Source: Streptomyces sp. NBC_00285
GTDB lineage: Bacteria; Actinomycetota; Actinomycetes; Streptomycetales; Streptomycetaceae
Direction: 5' to 3'
Assembly (NCBI RefSeq): GCF_036174265.1
Contig: NZ_CP108055.1
Location: 2,418,001-2,482,000 of the forward strand
DNA length: 64,000 nt
The stretch's first letter is position 1. Every line of letters starts with the position of its first letter. The translations under genes and the position numbers were made by a program. Shown here piece by piece: positions 8,269 through 17,818 of the stretch. Under the pieces are notes generated by a model, which worked only from the letters and a program-made list of their open reading frames with translations, made no database searches and had not been told where the DNA came from.

Positions 8269-8979
8269 ATGCACATCGCCAACTCCGTCGCCCTTGTCAC
8301 TGGTGCGAGCCGCGGCCTCGGCCGCCACTTCGTCACCCAGCTGCTGGAGCGGGGAGCGACGAAGGTGTACGCCACCGCGCGCAACCCCGAGCGCGTTGAT
8401 CTGCCCGGAGCGGAGGTGCTGGCGCTCGACATCACCGACCCGGCCTCCGTCGCCGCCGTGGCGGAAGCCGCCTCGGACGTGACGCTGCTGGTCAACAATG
8501 CTGGCATCATCACCATCAATGGCCTGGTCAACGGTGACCTGGACCAGATCGAACTGGAGATGGACACCGCCTACTACGGCCCGTTGCGCATGATCCGGGC
8601 CTTCGCCCCGATCCTGAGGGCGGGTGGCGGCGGAGCGATCGTCAACGTCCTGTCGGTCGCATCCTGGGTCCCCTCCGAGCACTGGGGTGCCTACAGCGCG
8701 GCCAAGGCCGCCGCGTGGAGCCTGACCAACAGTGTCCGCTTGGAACTCTCGCGGCAGAACACCCTGGTCACCGGCCTGTATCTGGGACCCACCGACACCG
8801 ACATGGCTAAAGGTCAGCCGTTCGAGAAGAACGATCCGGCCGACGTTGTCAGGGCCGCACTCGACGGGGTCGAGGCCAAGCAGTCCGAGGTCATCGCCGA
8901 CGCGCTGTCTGCGCGGGCCAAGGCCAACCTGGCTCTGGACCCCGCCGTGGTCTACACACCGGCCGCGACCGCCGCCTGA
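8269..8979 (+). CDS. SDR-family oxidoreductase
   Basis: 236 residues. The N-terminal TGASRGLG nucleotide loop (about residues 11-18), LVNNAGI, the Ser in NVLSVAS, and the catalytic YSAAK (about 144-148) define a classical short-chain dehydrogenase. Basic residues after beta-2 (ATARNPERV) suggest NADP(H). GAAGGA lies 9 bases before the ATG. It is the first gene behind MerR box 1 and is followed after 93 bases by the DJ-1/PfpI gene, so the two are probably co-transcribed. The company of a quinone oxidoreductase and DJ-1 protein suggests carbonyl or quinone detoxification, which is inference. Confidence 0.9.
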   Translation: MHIANSVALVTGASRGLGRHFVTQLLERGATKVYATARNPERVDLPGAEVLALDITDPASVAAVAEAASDVTLLVNNAGIITINGLVNGDLDQIELEMDTAYYGPLRMIRAFAPILRAGGGGAIVNVLSVASWVPSEHWGAYSAAKAAAWSLTNSVRLELSRQNTLVTGLYLGPTDTDMAKGQPFEKNDPADVVRAALDGVEAKQSEVIADALSARAKANLALDPAVVYTPAATAA

Positions 8980-9072
8980 CATCCAAGGGTCGCTCACCAC
9001 GGCGCGACGGTCCGTGACCGATAAGCGCGCCCTCCATTCCCCCAGCTCGCACAGCGAAAAGAAGGCCCCGCC

Positions 9073-10077
9073 ATGAACACCCCCACCTCGTCCAGGCCCA
9101 AGGCACTGATCGTCGTCCCCTCGGCTGCTCTTCTGCCGCTCACCGCACCGGCAGGCCACCCCGGCGTCTCCACCGGGTTCTACCTGGTCGAGCTGGCGCA
9201 GATCCTCAAGGAATTCGGCGACGAGTACGACTTCACCTTCGCCACCCCCGGCGGGCTCGTCCCGCAGCTGGAGATCAACGGCCTGGCCCTGTCGATGCAC
9301 GCCGCGGACAAGTTCAGTTCCGCGACGGTCTCGGCCACCGCCGCACAGGTCTTCCGCTTCGATGTCGACACCTTCCGCGCCAAGCGGCCGGAACTCGTCG
9401 CCCGCCGGGACAGCGAACTCGCCCTCGCCCGCCGCTACTTGGGCCGCCTTCCCGTCTCCGAGTCGCTGCCGGGCAGTGACAAGGAGGTCGTGGTGCTGCG
9501 GGACGACCTGGTCAAGTCGATGCAGGACCTGCCGGAGCACACCTACCAGTCCATCGAGCAGATCGTGCTCAGACACCGTGACCCCGAGGACGCCTTCGAC
9601 CTGAGCGCGTTCGACTTCGTGCACATGCCCGGCGGCCACGCCCCCATGGTCGATTTCGTCGACAACCCCTGGCTCGGCGAACTCCTGCACACCCTGCGGG
9701 AGAACGGGGTGCTGATCTCGCTGATCTGCCACGCCCCCATCGCCATGGCCTCGGCCAAGTACCGGGTGGGTGCTGACGGCACCGTCATCACCGACCTCGA
9801 CCACGCCTTCAACGGCGTGCGGGTGACCACGGTCGCCAAATCCGCCGAACTCTTCGTCCTCAGCAACGGCTACCTCAAGATCCCCGGCAAGAAGGTACGG
9901 ATGGGCTACTTCATCGACGAAGCCCTCAGGAACGCCGGCTACAAGGTGGAGACGACCACCAACCCGACCGCCATCAAGGTCATCTGGGAGGAGAGTGTCC
10001 GCCTGCTCACCAGCAACGGCCCCCAGTCGATCGACGAGCACGCCGCCCGTCTGCGCACCCTCCTGCCCCGTCACTGA
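9073..10077 (+). CDS. DJ-1/PfpI-family protein (Hsp31/glyoxalase III-like class I glutamine-amidotransferase fold)
   Basis: 334 residues, longer than simple DJ-1 proteins and similar to the Hsp31-like branch. The nucleophile elbow is LICHAP with Cys about 219. FVHMPGGHAPMVDF supplies the oxyanion region and partner residues, and the N-terminus has STGFYLVELAQI with FATPGG. Such proteins act as glyoxalase III, protein deglycase-like enzymes or holding chaperones under carbonyl stress. There is a weak ribosome site (AAAAGAAGG) before the ATG. It follows the MerR-controlled SDR and precedes merR, which supports a reactive-carbonyl role. The specific activity cannot be assigned from sequence. Confidence 0.85.
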   Translation: MNTPTSSRPKALIVVPSAALLPLTAPAGHPGVSTGFYLVELAQILKEFGDEYDFTFATPGGLVPQLEINGLALSMHAADKFSSATVSATAAQVFRFDVDTFRAKRPELVARRDSELALARRYLGRLPVSESLPGSDKEVVVLRDDLVKSMQDLPEHTYQSIEQIVLRHRDPEDAFDLSAFDFVHMPGGHAPMVDFVDNPWLGELLHTLRENGVLISLICHAPIAMASAKYRVGADGTVITDLDHAFNGVRVTTVAKSAELFVLSNGYLKIPGKKVRMGYFIDEALRNAGYKVETTTNPTAIKVIWEESVRLLTSNGPQSIDEHAARLRTLLPRH

Positions 10078-10114
10078 CGCCCCGCCTCCCGGCACCGCCG
10101 GGACCACAGACCTG

Positions 10115-10142
10115 GCGCATGCCCTCCACGGACGGCATGCGC
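10115..10142. terminator. Hairpin after the DJ-1 gene
   Basis: The arms GCGCATGCC (10115-10123) and GGCATGCGC (10134-10142) form a 9-bp stem with a 10-nt loop 40 bases past the DJ-1 stop codon. It could terminate transcripts from either side. Confidence 0.55.
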
Positions 10143-10225
10143 CTCGGCATGTGTCCGCCTGATCGACCGTGGTCCGGCACGCTGCTGCCGGACGAGAAGA
10201 AGGGCCCGTGATGTCGAGTTCAGCT

Positions 10226-10257
10226 ACGCTGAAACCTCACACTGACGTCAGATGCAA
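10226..10257 (-). promoter_or_regulatory. MerR-type promoter/operator, box 2 (merR upstream region)
   Basis: The dyad ACCTCACA-CTGA-CGTCAGAT occupies 10234-10253. Read on the minus strand it has TTGCAT and CAGCGT at MerR spacing, so the activated promoter would point left, away from merR. The site lies 39 bases before the merR ATG and is suited to autoregulation. Whether merR itself is transcribed from an overlapping plus-strand promoter is not clear from sequence. Confidence 0.6.
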
Positions 10258-10291
10258 CTCTGACACGATGCTGAGCCTGCAAGGAGGAGCG

Positions 10292-10690
10292 ATGCGGATC
10301 GGAGAGGTCGCCGAACAGGCAGGAGTCAGCGTCCGGGCGCTGCGGTACTACGAGGAGCAGGGGCTGCTCGGCGCCACCCGTACCGGCGGGGGGCAGCGGC
10401 AGTACCCGGAGGGCGCGGTCGCCCGGGTCCGGATGATCCAGCAGCTGTACGCCGCCGGCCTGTCGAGCAGGCTCGTCCGCGAGGTCCTGCCGCGGTGCAT
10501 GAACGAGGGCCCCTCGCCCGTCGGGTTCAGCGACACCCTCATCACCGAACGGGCCCGCATCGACCGCCAGATCGGCGACCTGACGGCAGTGCGCGCCCGC
10601 CTCGACGAGATCATCGAGGTGGCGACGGACCCCAGCCACCCGCACCACAGCCACCCCGTACGCGGCGGCGCTGCCGCCAGTACCGCCTGA
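10292..10690 (+). CDS. MerR-family transcriptional regulator
   Basis: 132 residues from ATG 10292, chosen for the strong AAGGAGGAG just before it; upstream starts in the same frame lack one and would read through the operator. Residues 1-20 are the MerR winged helix (MRIGEVAEQAGVSVRALRYY), followed by EEQGLL and RQYPE. A dimerisation helix follows and a short C-terminus ends in His-rich HPHHSHP. There is no Cys array, so it is not a mercury or SoxR-type sensor; it more likely senses an organic electrophile or drug. Three shared boxes place the SDR/DJ-1 pair, its own region and the quinone oxidoreductase under it. Confidence 0.92.
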   Translation: MRIGEVAEQAGVSVRALRYYEEQGLLGATRTGGGQRQYPEGAVARVRMIQQLYAAGLSSRLVREVLPRCMNEGPSPVGFSDTLITERARIDRQIGDLTAVRARLDEIIEVATDPSHPHHSHPVRGGAAASTA

Positions 10691-10842
10691 GGCCGTGCCG
10701 GCGCACACCGCTGATGAACGGTGTGCGCCAGGACCGCCTCAGTGACCGACCCCATCGTCACCTCGGTGGGGTCGCCGCGCGCGAAACGTCGACCGCCTGG
10801 CTGCACGGCCTCGCCCCGGCCTGTGCGTCCGGTACCGGACAG

Positions 10843-10878
10843 CGACGGCCTCTGTCCCCGCGGGGACAGAGGCCGTCG
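10843..10878. terminator. Perfect 36-bp palindrome between convergent genes
   Basis: Half-sites 10843-10860 and 10861-10878 are exact reverse complements with no designed loop; in RNA the four central bases would form the loop. It lies between merR (+) and the oxidoreductase gene (-), so it is most simply a bidirectional terminator. Confidence 0.75.
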
Positions 10879-10900
10879 TACAAGAGGGTGGGCGTCGTAC

Positions 10901-11836
10901 TCACTCCATGGCGAGGACAACACGCCCCTGGAGCCCGCCCTTGATCATGCGCGCGTATGCCTGCGCGGCCTCCTGCAGCGGGTAGGTCTCGGCCACGCGG
11001 AGCGCCAGGTCTCCCGCCGCGGCCAGATCGGACAGCGTGGTGAGCATCGCTCCGTCCGGGCCGACCTGCGTCAGCAGCACCCGGATCCCCCGCTCGGCCT
11101 CAGGAAGGGCGTCACGCCGCGTGGTCACGAACCTGCCACCGTCCGCCACCGCCCCGATGGCGGTCTGCCCCAGCCTTGCCGTGTCGAGAACGGCGTCGAC
11201 TCCTTCGGGACGCACCGTGCGGACGGTCTCGACGAGCGGCTGCGACGCCGGCACGTACACGTCGGCCCCCGCCACCTTCGTCGCGAACTCGCCCTCGGGC
11301 GAGAGATCGGTCGCGATGACCACGGCTCCCCGGCGCTTGGCCAGCTGCACCGCGTAGCCGCCGACCGCTCCCTCCGCCCCGGTGATGAGCACGGTCTGGC
11401 CCGCCTGGATGCCGAGCAGCTCGACGGACTGGGCCGCGGTCAGGCCGTTGAGGGGGATGGTGGCGGCGTGGGCGGGGTCGACACCCGCGGGCGCCGCGGC
11501 GATCGCCTGGGAAGGAACCACGATGTACTCGGCCTGGCCCCGGTTCAGCCCCAGGGGCAAGCCGTGGCTGAACGCGATGACGCTCTGCCCGGGCTCCCAG
11601 TGGCTACCCGGGCCCGCGGCGTCCACAATGCCGGCGACATCCCAGCCGAGGCCATAGGCGGCCCCCTCCGGCGGAGCGGTGAAGAAGCCCCCGCTCCAGG
11701 CCGCCACATCGGTCGGATTGAGCGCGGCCGCCTGGACCTTGATACGAATCTCGCTCAAGCCCGGAACAGGCTTGTCGACCTCGGCGATCTCGACGACGTC
11801 CGGGCCGCCGAGCGAACGGTACACAGCTGCGCGCAT
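10901..11836 (-). CDS. Zinc-independent quinone oxidoreductase / medium-chain alcohol dehydrogenase family protein
   Basis: 311 residues from ATG 11836, which has GGGAG upstream; an alternative start at 11860 lacks one. The N-terminus has the GroES-like fold (MRAAVYRSLGGPDVVEIAEV; ALNPTDVAAWSG). The cofactor domain carries TVLITGAEGAVGGYAVQLAK, the NADPH-type AxxGxxG loop. No zinc-binding Cys/His set is seen, so this is the QOR/zeta-crystallin branch, which reduces quinones or activated alkenes with NADPH. MerR box 3 (11939-11970) reads directly into it, linking it to the SDR/DJ-1/merR cluster. Confidence 0.9.
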   Translation of the reverse strand: MRAAVYRSLGGPDVVEIAEVDKPVPGLSEIRIKVQAAALNPTDVAAWSGGFFTAPPEGAAYGLGWDVAGIVDAAGPGSHWEPGQSVIAFSHGLPLGLNRGQAEYIVVPSQAIAAAPAGVDPAHAATIPLNGLTAAQSVELLGIQAGQTVLITGAEGAVGGYAVQLAKRRGAVVIATDLSPEGEFATKVAGADVYVPASQPLVETVRTVRPEGVDAVLDTARLGQTAIGAVADGGRFVTTRRDALPEAERGIRVLLTQVGPDGAMLTTLSDLAAAGDLALRVAETYPLQEAAQAYARMIKGGLQGRVVLAME

Positions 11837-11938
11837 GAGTACTCCCTGTGTCGGTCGCACCTGCTCACAGCAGACGCGGAAGATCGTTGACGTAAGGAGG
11901 CGATGTCCACAGCGAGCTGCGGAACGCCAACAGCCACC

Positions 11939-11970
11939 ACGCTAAAACCTGACGCCAACGTCAGATGCAA
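11939..11970 (-). promoter_or_regulatory. MerR-type promoter/operator, box 3
   Basis: On the minus strand TTGCAT (-35, 11965-11970) and TAGCGT (-10, 11939-11944) have a 20-base spacer. The dyad ATCTGACG-TTGG-CGTCAGGT covers 11947-11966 and is the most symmetric of the three boxes. It drives the quinone oxidoreductase gene. Confidence 0.75.
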
Positions 11971-12311
11971 GTCGGGCAGCGTTCGGCACGTCACCGTCAC
12001 GGTCCGGCTCGAGCTGCTCCGCCCGGCGTGCGGCGGTGCTGACCACCTGCGCGAGGACCGGTGAGGACGGCCCGCCTCCCGTGCCGCGGCCGCTACCCCG
12101 ATTCGCCGTGTACACGCTTACGTTCTCGCCATGAGGGGGTCCCTGCTGTTACCCCTCACAAGCGTGACTGCCTGCCGGGCTCGGCTGCTGGTTTGGTGGA
12201 TTGCGGCGGGCCAGAAGTGCTCCGCCCGCACCACCTACGGCGCGCATGCCGCTTTGCCGGAACGCCTCCGGATGACCGGGGCCCGCGCCGGCTCGCCTGA
12301 AAGGATCGTCA
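11971..12311. other. Intergenic region upstream of the MFS gene
   Basis: No supported gene was seen. A GTGTACAC palindrome at 12108-12115 lies about 200 bases before the MFS start and might be part of its promoter region, but no operator assignment is possible. Confidence 0.4.
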
Positions 12312-13565
12312 GTGAGTTCCCCCTCGTCCACGAAGCCGGATCACTCGGCCACCGCACCCCTCACGGGTGACGGCGGCACAGCAGCGCCTGCCGGGAAGGT
12401 CAAGCTGCCGCCGGTGGTGTGGCTGCTGGGTGCCATCACCTTCATCATGGGCACCAGCGAGTTCGTCGTCTCCGGCCTGCTGCCGGAGATTTCCGGCGCT
12501 CTCGGTGTCAGCGTCTCCAGCGCCGGGACGCTGATCACCGCCTTCGCCGTAGGCATGATGATCGGCGCGCCCGTGATGTCGATTGCGACCCGGCGCCTGC
12601 CGCGTCGCTCGGCCCTGGTCGCCGCGCTGCTGGTCTTCGCCGCGGGTCACGTCGTCAGCGCGCTCAGCTCCAGCCTGGGGCTCGCGCTCGTCGGCCGGGT
12701 CGCCGCCGCGCTGGGCAACGGCACCTTCTGGGCCGTGGGCGCGGTGGTGGCGACCGCCGCCGCGGGACCGGCCGCCAGTACCCGTGCCACGGGCGTGATG
12801 GTCGGCGGCATCACCCTCGCCAACATCGTCGGCGTCCCGCTCGGTACGGCAGCCGGCCAGCTGGGCGGCTGGCAGGCACCCTTCTGGATGCTCGCCGCTC
12901 TCGCCGTGGCCGCCGCCGTGGTGGTGGCTCGCCGGCTGCCCGCCGACACCACACGTGCCGACAGCTCCCTGCGCGCCGAGACGGCCGCGCTCAAGCATCC
13001 GCGCCTGTGGCTGGTCTACCTGGCCATCGCGCTCATCCAGGCCGGCATCATGGGTGCCTACAGCTACGTCGCCCCGCTGCTGACCGAGCGGGCCCACCTC
13101 GCGAGTTCCGTGGTACCGCTGGCGATGCTCGGCTTCGGCATCGGTGCGCTGGCCGGCACCACGGTCGGCGGACGCCTCGGTGACCGACGGCCCTACACCA
13201 CGCTCATCCCGGCCACCGCAGTCACGGCCGCGATCCTGGGTGCCATCACCCTGTGGGCGACCAACAGTGTCGTGGCCGTGGTCCTGGTCGTGCTGCTCGG
13301 CGCGGCCGGCTTCGCCTGCAACCCCATCGTCGTCGGCGAGGTCGTCCGCATCGCCGGAGCCGGCCGGTCCCTGCCCATGGCCCTGGCCACGTCCGCCTTC
13401 CAGGTCGGCATCGCCACAGGTTCCTGGCTCGGCGGCATCGCCCTGACCTCCAGCCTGGGCCTCAAAGGCCCGTCGCTGACCGGCTTCGCCTTCGCTCTCG
13501 CGGCCCTGCTGCCGCTGGGCCTGCTGGCCGCCTCCCACCGCAAGGCGGCATCAGCGCGGAGCTGA
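12312..13565 (+). CDS. MFS drug/sugar efflux transporter (Cmx/AraJ-like, DHA1 type)
   Basis: 417 residues starting at GTG 12312 with AAAGGA upstream. A hydrophilic N-terminus of about 28 residues is followed by about 12 hydrophobic segments (first: VVWLLGAITFIMGTSEFVVS). GTSEFVVSGLLPEISGALGV and the cytoplasmic RRLPRRSAL loop are characteristic of the chloramphenicol/arabinose-efflux branch of DHA1. It acts at the cytoplasmic membrane as a proton antiporter. An aldo/keto reductase 3' remnant immediately follows, so it may once have headed an operon with that enzyme. The substrate is not predictable. Confidence 0.88.
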   Translation: MSSPSSTKPDHSATAPLTGDGGTAAPAGKVKLPPVVWLLGAITFIMGTSEFVVSGLLPEISGALGVSVSSAGTLITAFAVGMMIGAPVMSIATRRLPRRSALVAALLVFAAGHVVSALSSSLGLALVGRVAAALGNGTFWAVGAVVATAAAGPAASTRATGVMVGGITLANIVGVPLGTAAGQLGGWQAPFWMLAALAVAAAVVVARRLPADTTRADSSLRAETAALKHPRLWLVYLAIALIQAGIMGAYSYVAPLLTERAHLASSVVPLAMLGFGIGALAGTTVGGRLGDRRPYTTLIPATAVTAAILGAITLWATNSVVAVVLVVLLGAAGFACNPIVVGEVVRIAGAGRSLPMALATSAFQVGIATGSWLGGIALTSSLGLKGPSLTGFAFALAALLPLGLLAASHRKAASARS

Positions 13566-13566
13566 C

Positions 13567-13767
13567 ACCTGGGTCCTGCGCCGCAGCGAAGTCGCCTCCG
13601 CCGTCACCGGCGCCTCCCGCCCCGAACAGGTCCACGCCAACGCCGCCGCCTCCGGCGTGAAGCTGTCGGACGACCTGCTGGCGGCCGTCGACCAGGCCCT
13701 GGGCGACGTCCCCGTCACCGAACCCACCCTCGCCCCTTCCGCCCAGGCCGGCGTCAAGCACCGCTGA
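13567..13767 (+). pseudogene. 3' remnant of an aldo/keto reductase
   Basis: The frame reads [20 protein letters not shown] then [20 protein letters not shown] and ends VKHR-stop. This is the C-terminal cofactor-binding segment of AKR proteins of the potassium-channel-beta type (VASAI.GASRPEQ..ENAAA). It starts within a few bases of the MFS stop codon, with no start codon or catalytic half, so roughly 80% of the gene has been deleted. It is not part of the downstream AKR gene, which is complete. Confidence 0.75.
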
Positions 13768-13823
13768 GCAGACGGCTGCTACCCGGCCGACGCCCCCACA
13801 GCCAGAAAGCGAAGGTCTCCGCC

Positions 13824-14684
13824 ATGAACAGCAAGATCCCCCAGGTTTCCCTCAACAACGGCGTGCAGATGCCGATCCTCGGCTTTGGCGTCTTCCAGAT
13901 CCCCGAAGACCAGACCCAGCAGGCGGTGGAGGCCGCGCTCGAAGCCGGCTACCGCCTGCTCGACACCGCCGCGGCGTACGAGAACGAACGCGCCGTGGGC
14001 CGGGCGATCGCCGCCAGCGGCATCCCCCGCGACGAACTGTTCATCACCACGAAACTGTGGATCCAGGACTACGGCCAGGACAGCGCCAAGCGCGCCTTCG
14101 ACCGCTCGCTCGACCGCCTCGGTATCGACCACCTCGACCTCTACCTGATCCACCAGCCCTTCGGCGACTACTACGGCGCCTGGCGGGCCATGGAAGACCT
14201 CAACCGGGCCGGCCGCACCCGGGCGATCGGCGTCAGCAACTTCCACCCCGACCGGCTCGCCGACCTCATCACCCACAACGAAATCGTCCCCGCCGTCAAC
14301 CAGATCGAGACGCACGTCTTCTTCCAGCGCGCGGGCGACCAGAACCTGATGCGTGAGCACGGCGTCCAGCACGAGTCCTGGGGGCCGCTCGCCGAAGGCG
14401 GTCAGGGCTTCTTCGACAACCCCGTGCTCGTCGACATCGCCCGCACCCACGACAAGTCCGTCGCCCAGATCGCCCTTCGCTGGCTCGTCCAGCGCGAGAT
14501 CGTCGCGATCCCGAAGTCGGTACGGCCCGAACGCATGGCAGCAAACCTCGACGTCTTCGACTTCCAGCTCACCACCGACGAGATGGCACGCATCGCCGGC
14601 CTGGACACGAGTCGCAGCCGCATCTTCGACCACCACGACCCCGAAAAGGTCACGTGGCTCGGCGGGGTGCGGTTCGACACCTGA
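13824..14684 (+). CDS. Aldo/keto reductase (AKR5-like, 2,5-diketogluconate reductase type)
   Basis: 286 residues. The AKR tetrad is visible: Asp47 and Tyr52 (DTAAAYENE), Lys77 (ITTKLW) and His110 (LYLIHQP). [12 protein letters not shown] and the NADPH-binding [19 protein letters not shown] are intact. [14 protein letters not shown] at the N-terminus is typical of small-carbonyl reductases that use NADPH. AGCGAAGG lies upstream of the ATG. It is the first of a same-strand run (AKR, beta-propeller, AKR) separated by short gaps and possibly co-transcribed. The physiological carbonyl is unknown. Confidence 0.92.
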   Translation: MNSKIPQVSLNNGVQMPILGFGVFQIPEDQTQQAVEAALEAGYRLLDTAAAYENERAVGRAIAASGIPRDELFITTKLWIQDYGQDSAKRAFDRSLDRLGIDHLDLYLIHQPFGDYYGAWRAMEDLNRAGRTRAIGVSNFHPDRLADLITHNEIVPAVNQIETHVFFQRAGDQNLMREHGVQHESWGPLAEGGQGFFDNPVLVDIARTHDKSVAQIALRWLVQREIVAIPKSVRPERMAANLDVFDFQLTTDEMARIAGLDTSRSRIFDHHDPEKVTWLGGVRFDT

Positions 14685-14814
14685 TGCCGCGCCGCGACTC
14701 GCTCCCGTAGTCCCTTCCCCGGCCACCAGACGGCCGGTTGGGACACCGCTCGGTCCGAAAAGACGTACGGCACCACCGCGTCGTCCTCCGGCCGCTTCCA
14801 CAGGAGGCAACACC

Positions 14815-15810
14815 ATGCGCATGCGATTCGCTCACGCCGCAGCAATCCCCGCTCTGGCGACTGTTCTCGTCTCGGCCCCGTCGGCGTCCGCCGTCACCGG
14901 AGGAGACCGGACGCAGCCGGTCATCACCCGGGTGAAGACCGCGGCCGCGTTCGACTTCGCCTCCGGCGACTCACCCGAGAACATCACCACCAACCCGGAC
15001 GGTTCCCTGACCGTGTCCATGCTGGGCGTCCCCGCGAACAAGCCGCCCAAGCTCGTGCACATCACCGCATCCGGGCAGCGCACCACCCTCGTCGGCGGGC
15101 ACCTGGGCGATCAGATCACCGGCAATACCCGCGGCGACGACGGCACCGTCTACTACAACGTGGACTCCGACGACGCCTCCCGGAACGGGACCTGGAAACT
15201 GCCCCCACACGGCCGCCCCCAGCGTCTGGCCGCCCTCCCCGATGGCCTGCCCAACGGCCTGGCCATCGATCAGGCCGGCCGCACCCTCTACGCCGCCGAC
15301 AGCCTGAACGGCACGGTGTGGGCCGTGCCCGTCTCCGGCGGGGCGGCGAGGGTCTGGCTGACCGGCCCGGAGCTCGCGCCCGACCCCAATGCATCACTGA
15401 AGCTGGGCGTGAACGGCGTCCGCTTCCACAAGGGCGCCGTATGGGTGAGCAACTTCAACCAGGGCACGCTGCTGAGGATCCCCGTCACCGCCCACGAAAC
15501 CCCCGGCCCCATCCGCACAGTCGCCGACAACCTCCCCGACCTCGACGACTTCTCCTTCCTCAACAACCGCTCCGACACGGTCTTCGCCGCTCAGAACGAC
15601 CCGACCGACCGGGTCAGCGTCGTGCACGCGAACGGGGCCCACGAGAGCGCCCTGACCGTCGACGACGGCCTCGCCTCACCCACCACCACCGCCGTACGCG
15701 GCAACCAGCTGTACATCGCCAATGCCGGACTAAACGCACCCCACGACGCGAAACTGCAGCGCGGAACCATCAACCTCGACACCCTCACCACGCACCCCCG
15801 GCACCACTGA
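14815..15810 (+). CDS. Secreted SMP-30/gluconolactonase-like beta-propeller protein
   Basis: 331 residues from ATG 14815, which has AGGAGG eight bases upstream. A Sec signal peptide occupies about residues 1-26 (hydrophobic run ending SASA). The remainder shows repeated propeller blades: PENITTNPDGSLTVS, GLPNGLAIDQAGRTLYAADS, GVNGVRFHKGAVWVSNFNQG and PDLDDFSFL. These match the SMP-30/gluconolactonase/LRE fold, whose members are calcium-dependent lactonases or ligand-binding proteins. It is probably extracellular. Its position between two aldo/keto reductases suggests a sugar-lactone or carbonyl pathway, but this is guilt by neighbourhood. Confidence 0.82.
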   Translation: MRMRFAHAAAIPALATVLVSAPSASAVTGGDRTQPVITRVKTAAAFDFASGDSPENITTNPDGSLTVSMLGVPANKPPKLVHITASGQRTTLVGGHLGDQITGNTRGDDGTVYYNVDSDDASRNGTWKLPPHGRPQRLAALPDGLPNGLAIDQAGRTLYAADSLNGTVWAVPVSGGAARVWLTGPELAPDPNASLKLGVNGVRFHKGAVWVSNFNQGTLLRIPVTAHETPGPIRTVADNLPDLDDFSFLNNRSDTVFAAQNDPTDRVSVVHANGAHESALTVDDGLASPTTTAVRGNQLYIANAGLNAPHDAKLQRGTINLDTLTTHPRHH

Positions 15811-15950
15811 ACCGCCCGGCGAGCCTCCACCATCCGCCAAGCGGGCTGAAGTCGTTGGCTCCGGCCGGTGTCATGAACCGTCCCGGTGGTCCCGGGCCCG
15901 CCGCAGCTCTCCCCCACCGCGGCGTGAGCCGCACAACGACAAGGAGCACC

Positions 15951-17042
<1,092 letters not shown>

Positions 17043-17194
17043 GCGCACCGGGCGGGTCCGCATACGCCCGGCTCGATGCCGGCGTCCTGCCGGCCGGGCC
17101 GAAAGGACTGGGCCTTTATGATCTCGCCTTCAATGTTCTGGACAGCTGACTCCCCGGGCTGTGATCTGCCCTACCCCCGTGGTGGCCAGTCGGC

Positions 17195-17817
17195 TTGTCG
17201 TCGACGCACGGTCCGGGAAGGTGCCTCGACCACAAAATAGTGACCTGCACACCGCACGTGCGCGAGGCGGCCTCGACGGGCTTCCGGGTGGGATCGTGCC
17301 GCACGTACCGGCACGCCATCGGCAGCTTCTGCACCCACGTCGACGCGACGGTCGCGGCGGCACAGGACGCCTCGCTGGCGCGGGAGATGCCGGACCTGCA
17401 CCACGTGGTGACAGAGTGGATCAGGCTGTTGCCGGCCGGCTACCCGGCGGGATCGCGGCGCCCACACGAACTCGCAGGGCGGCTGAGGGTCCTCATCGCG
17501 CGCCGGATCGCGCACCCGGACCGGCCGGTCGCCGGACACCTCGACGGCCGGGTGCAGGGCGCCGTCGGTCTGCGGCACGGTCGGGGCGAGGAGGTCGACA
17601 TCGAGGTCCGCGACATCCTTAAGGACTCGGTCGTCGAGTACCACGGCAGCCCTGCCGTGAAGGCGACCAAGCACAAGCTGGACCCGGACCTGCCGATCCG
17701 GCAGTGCTGGGTCATCGAACCGGCGGCCAATGCGATCGCCACGGCGGCCGAACTGTCGATCGACCACGAGTACGCCTTCGCGTCCGTGCAGGCCAAATCG
17801 CCCATCAACCTCTTCGA
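17195..17817 (+). pseudogene. Remnant of a large tyrosine-recombinase-type integrase
   Basis: The frame carries CTPHVREAASTGFRVGSCRT, then YRHAIGSFCTHVDATV, MPDLHHVVTEWIRLLP, PHELAGRLRVLIARRIAHPD and RQCWVIEPAANAIATAAELS. I read this as the N-terminal and middle parts of the long integrase-like proteins found in Streptomyces islands. The segment between GRGEEVD and IEVRDI looks like a deletion joint. The C-terminal catalytic part is missing, because the frame runs into dnaE2 antisense at 17818. The family call is by memory of similar proteins and is moderate. Between 17043 and 17194 nothing else is recognised. Confidence 0.5.
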
Positions 17818-17818
17818 C

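Noticed and set aside
8248..10107. Minus-strand open frame of 619 codons
   Set aside because: It lies opposite the SDR and DJ-1 genes, which have clear domains, and its own translation shows only Gly/Val/Asp-rich shadow sequence.
5..12124. TACACGCT-C/T-ACGTT shared between bases 5-18 and 12111-12124
   Set aside because: Fourteen bases with one mismatch is expected by chance at this window size, and the flanks do not match.
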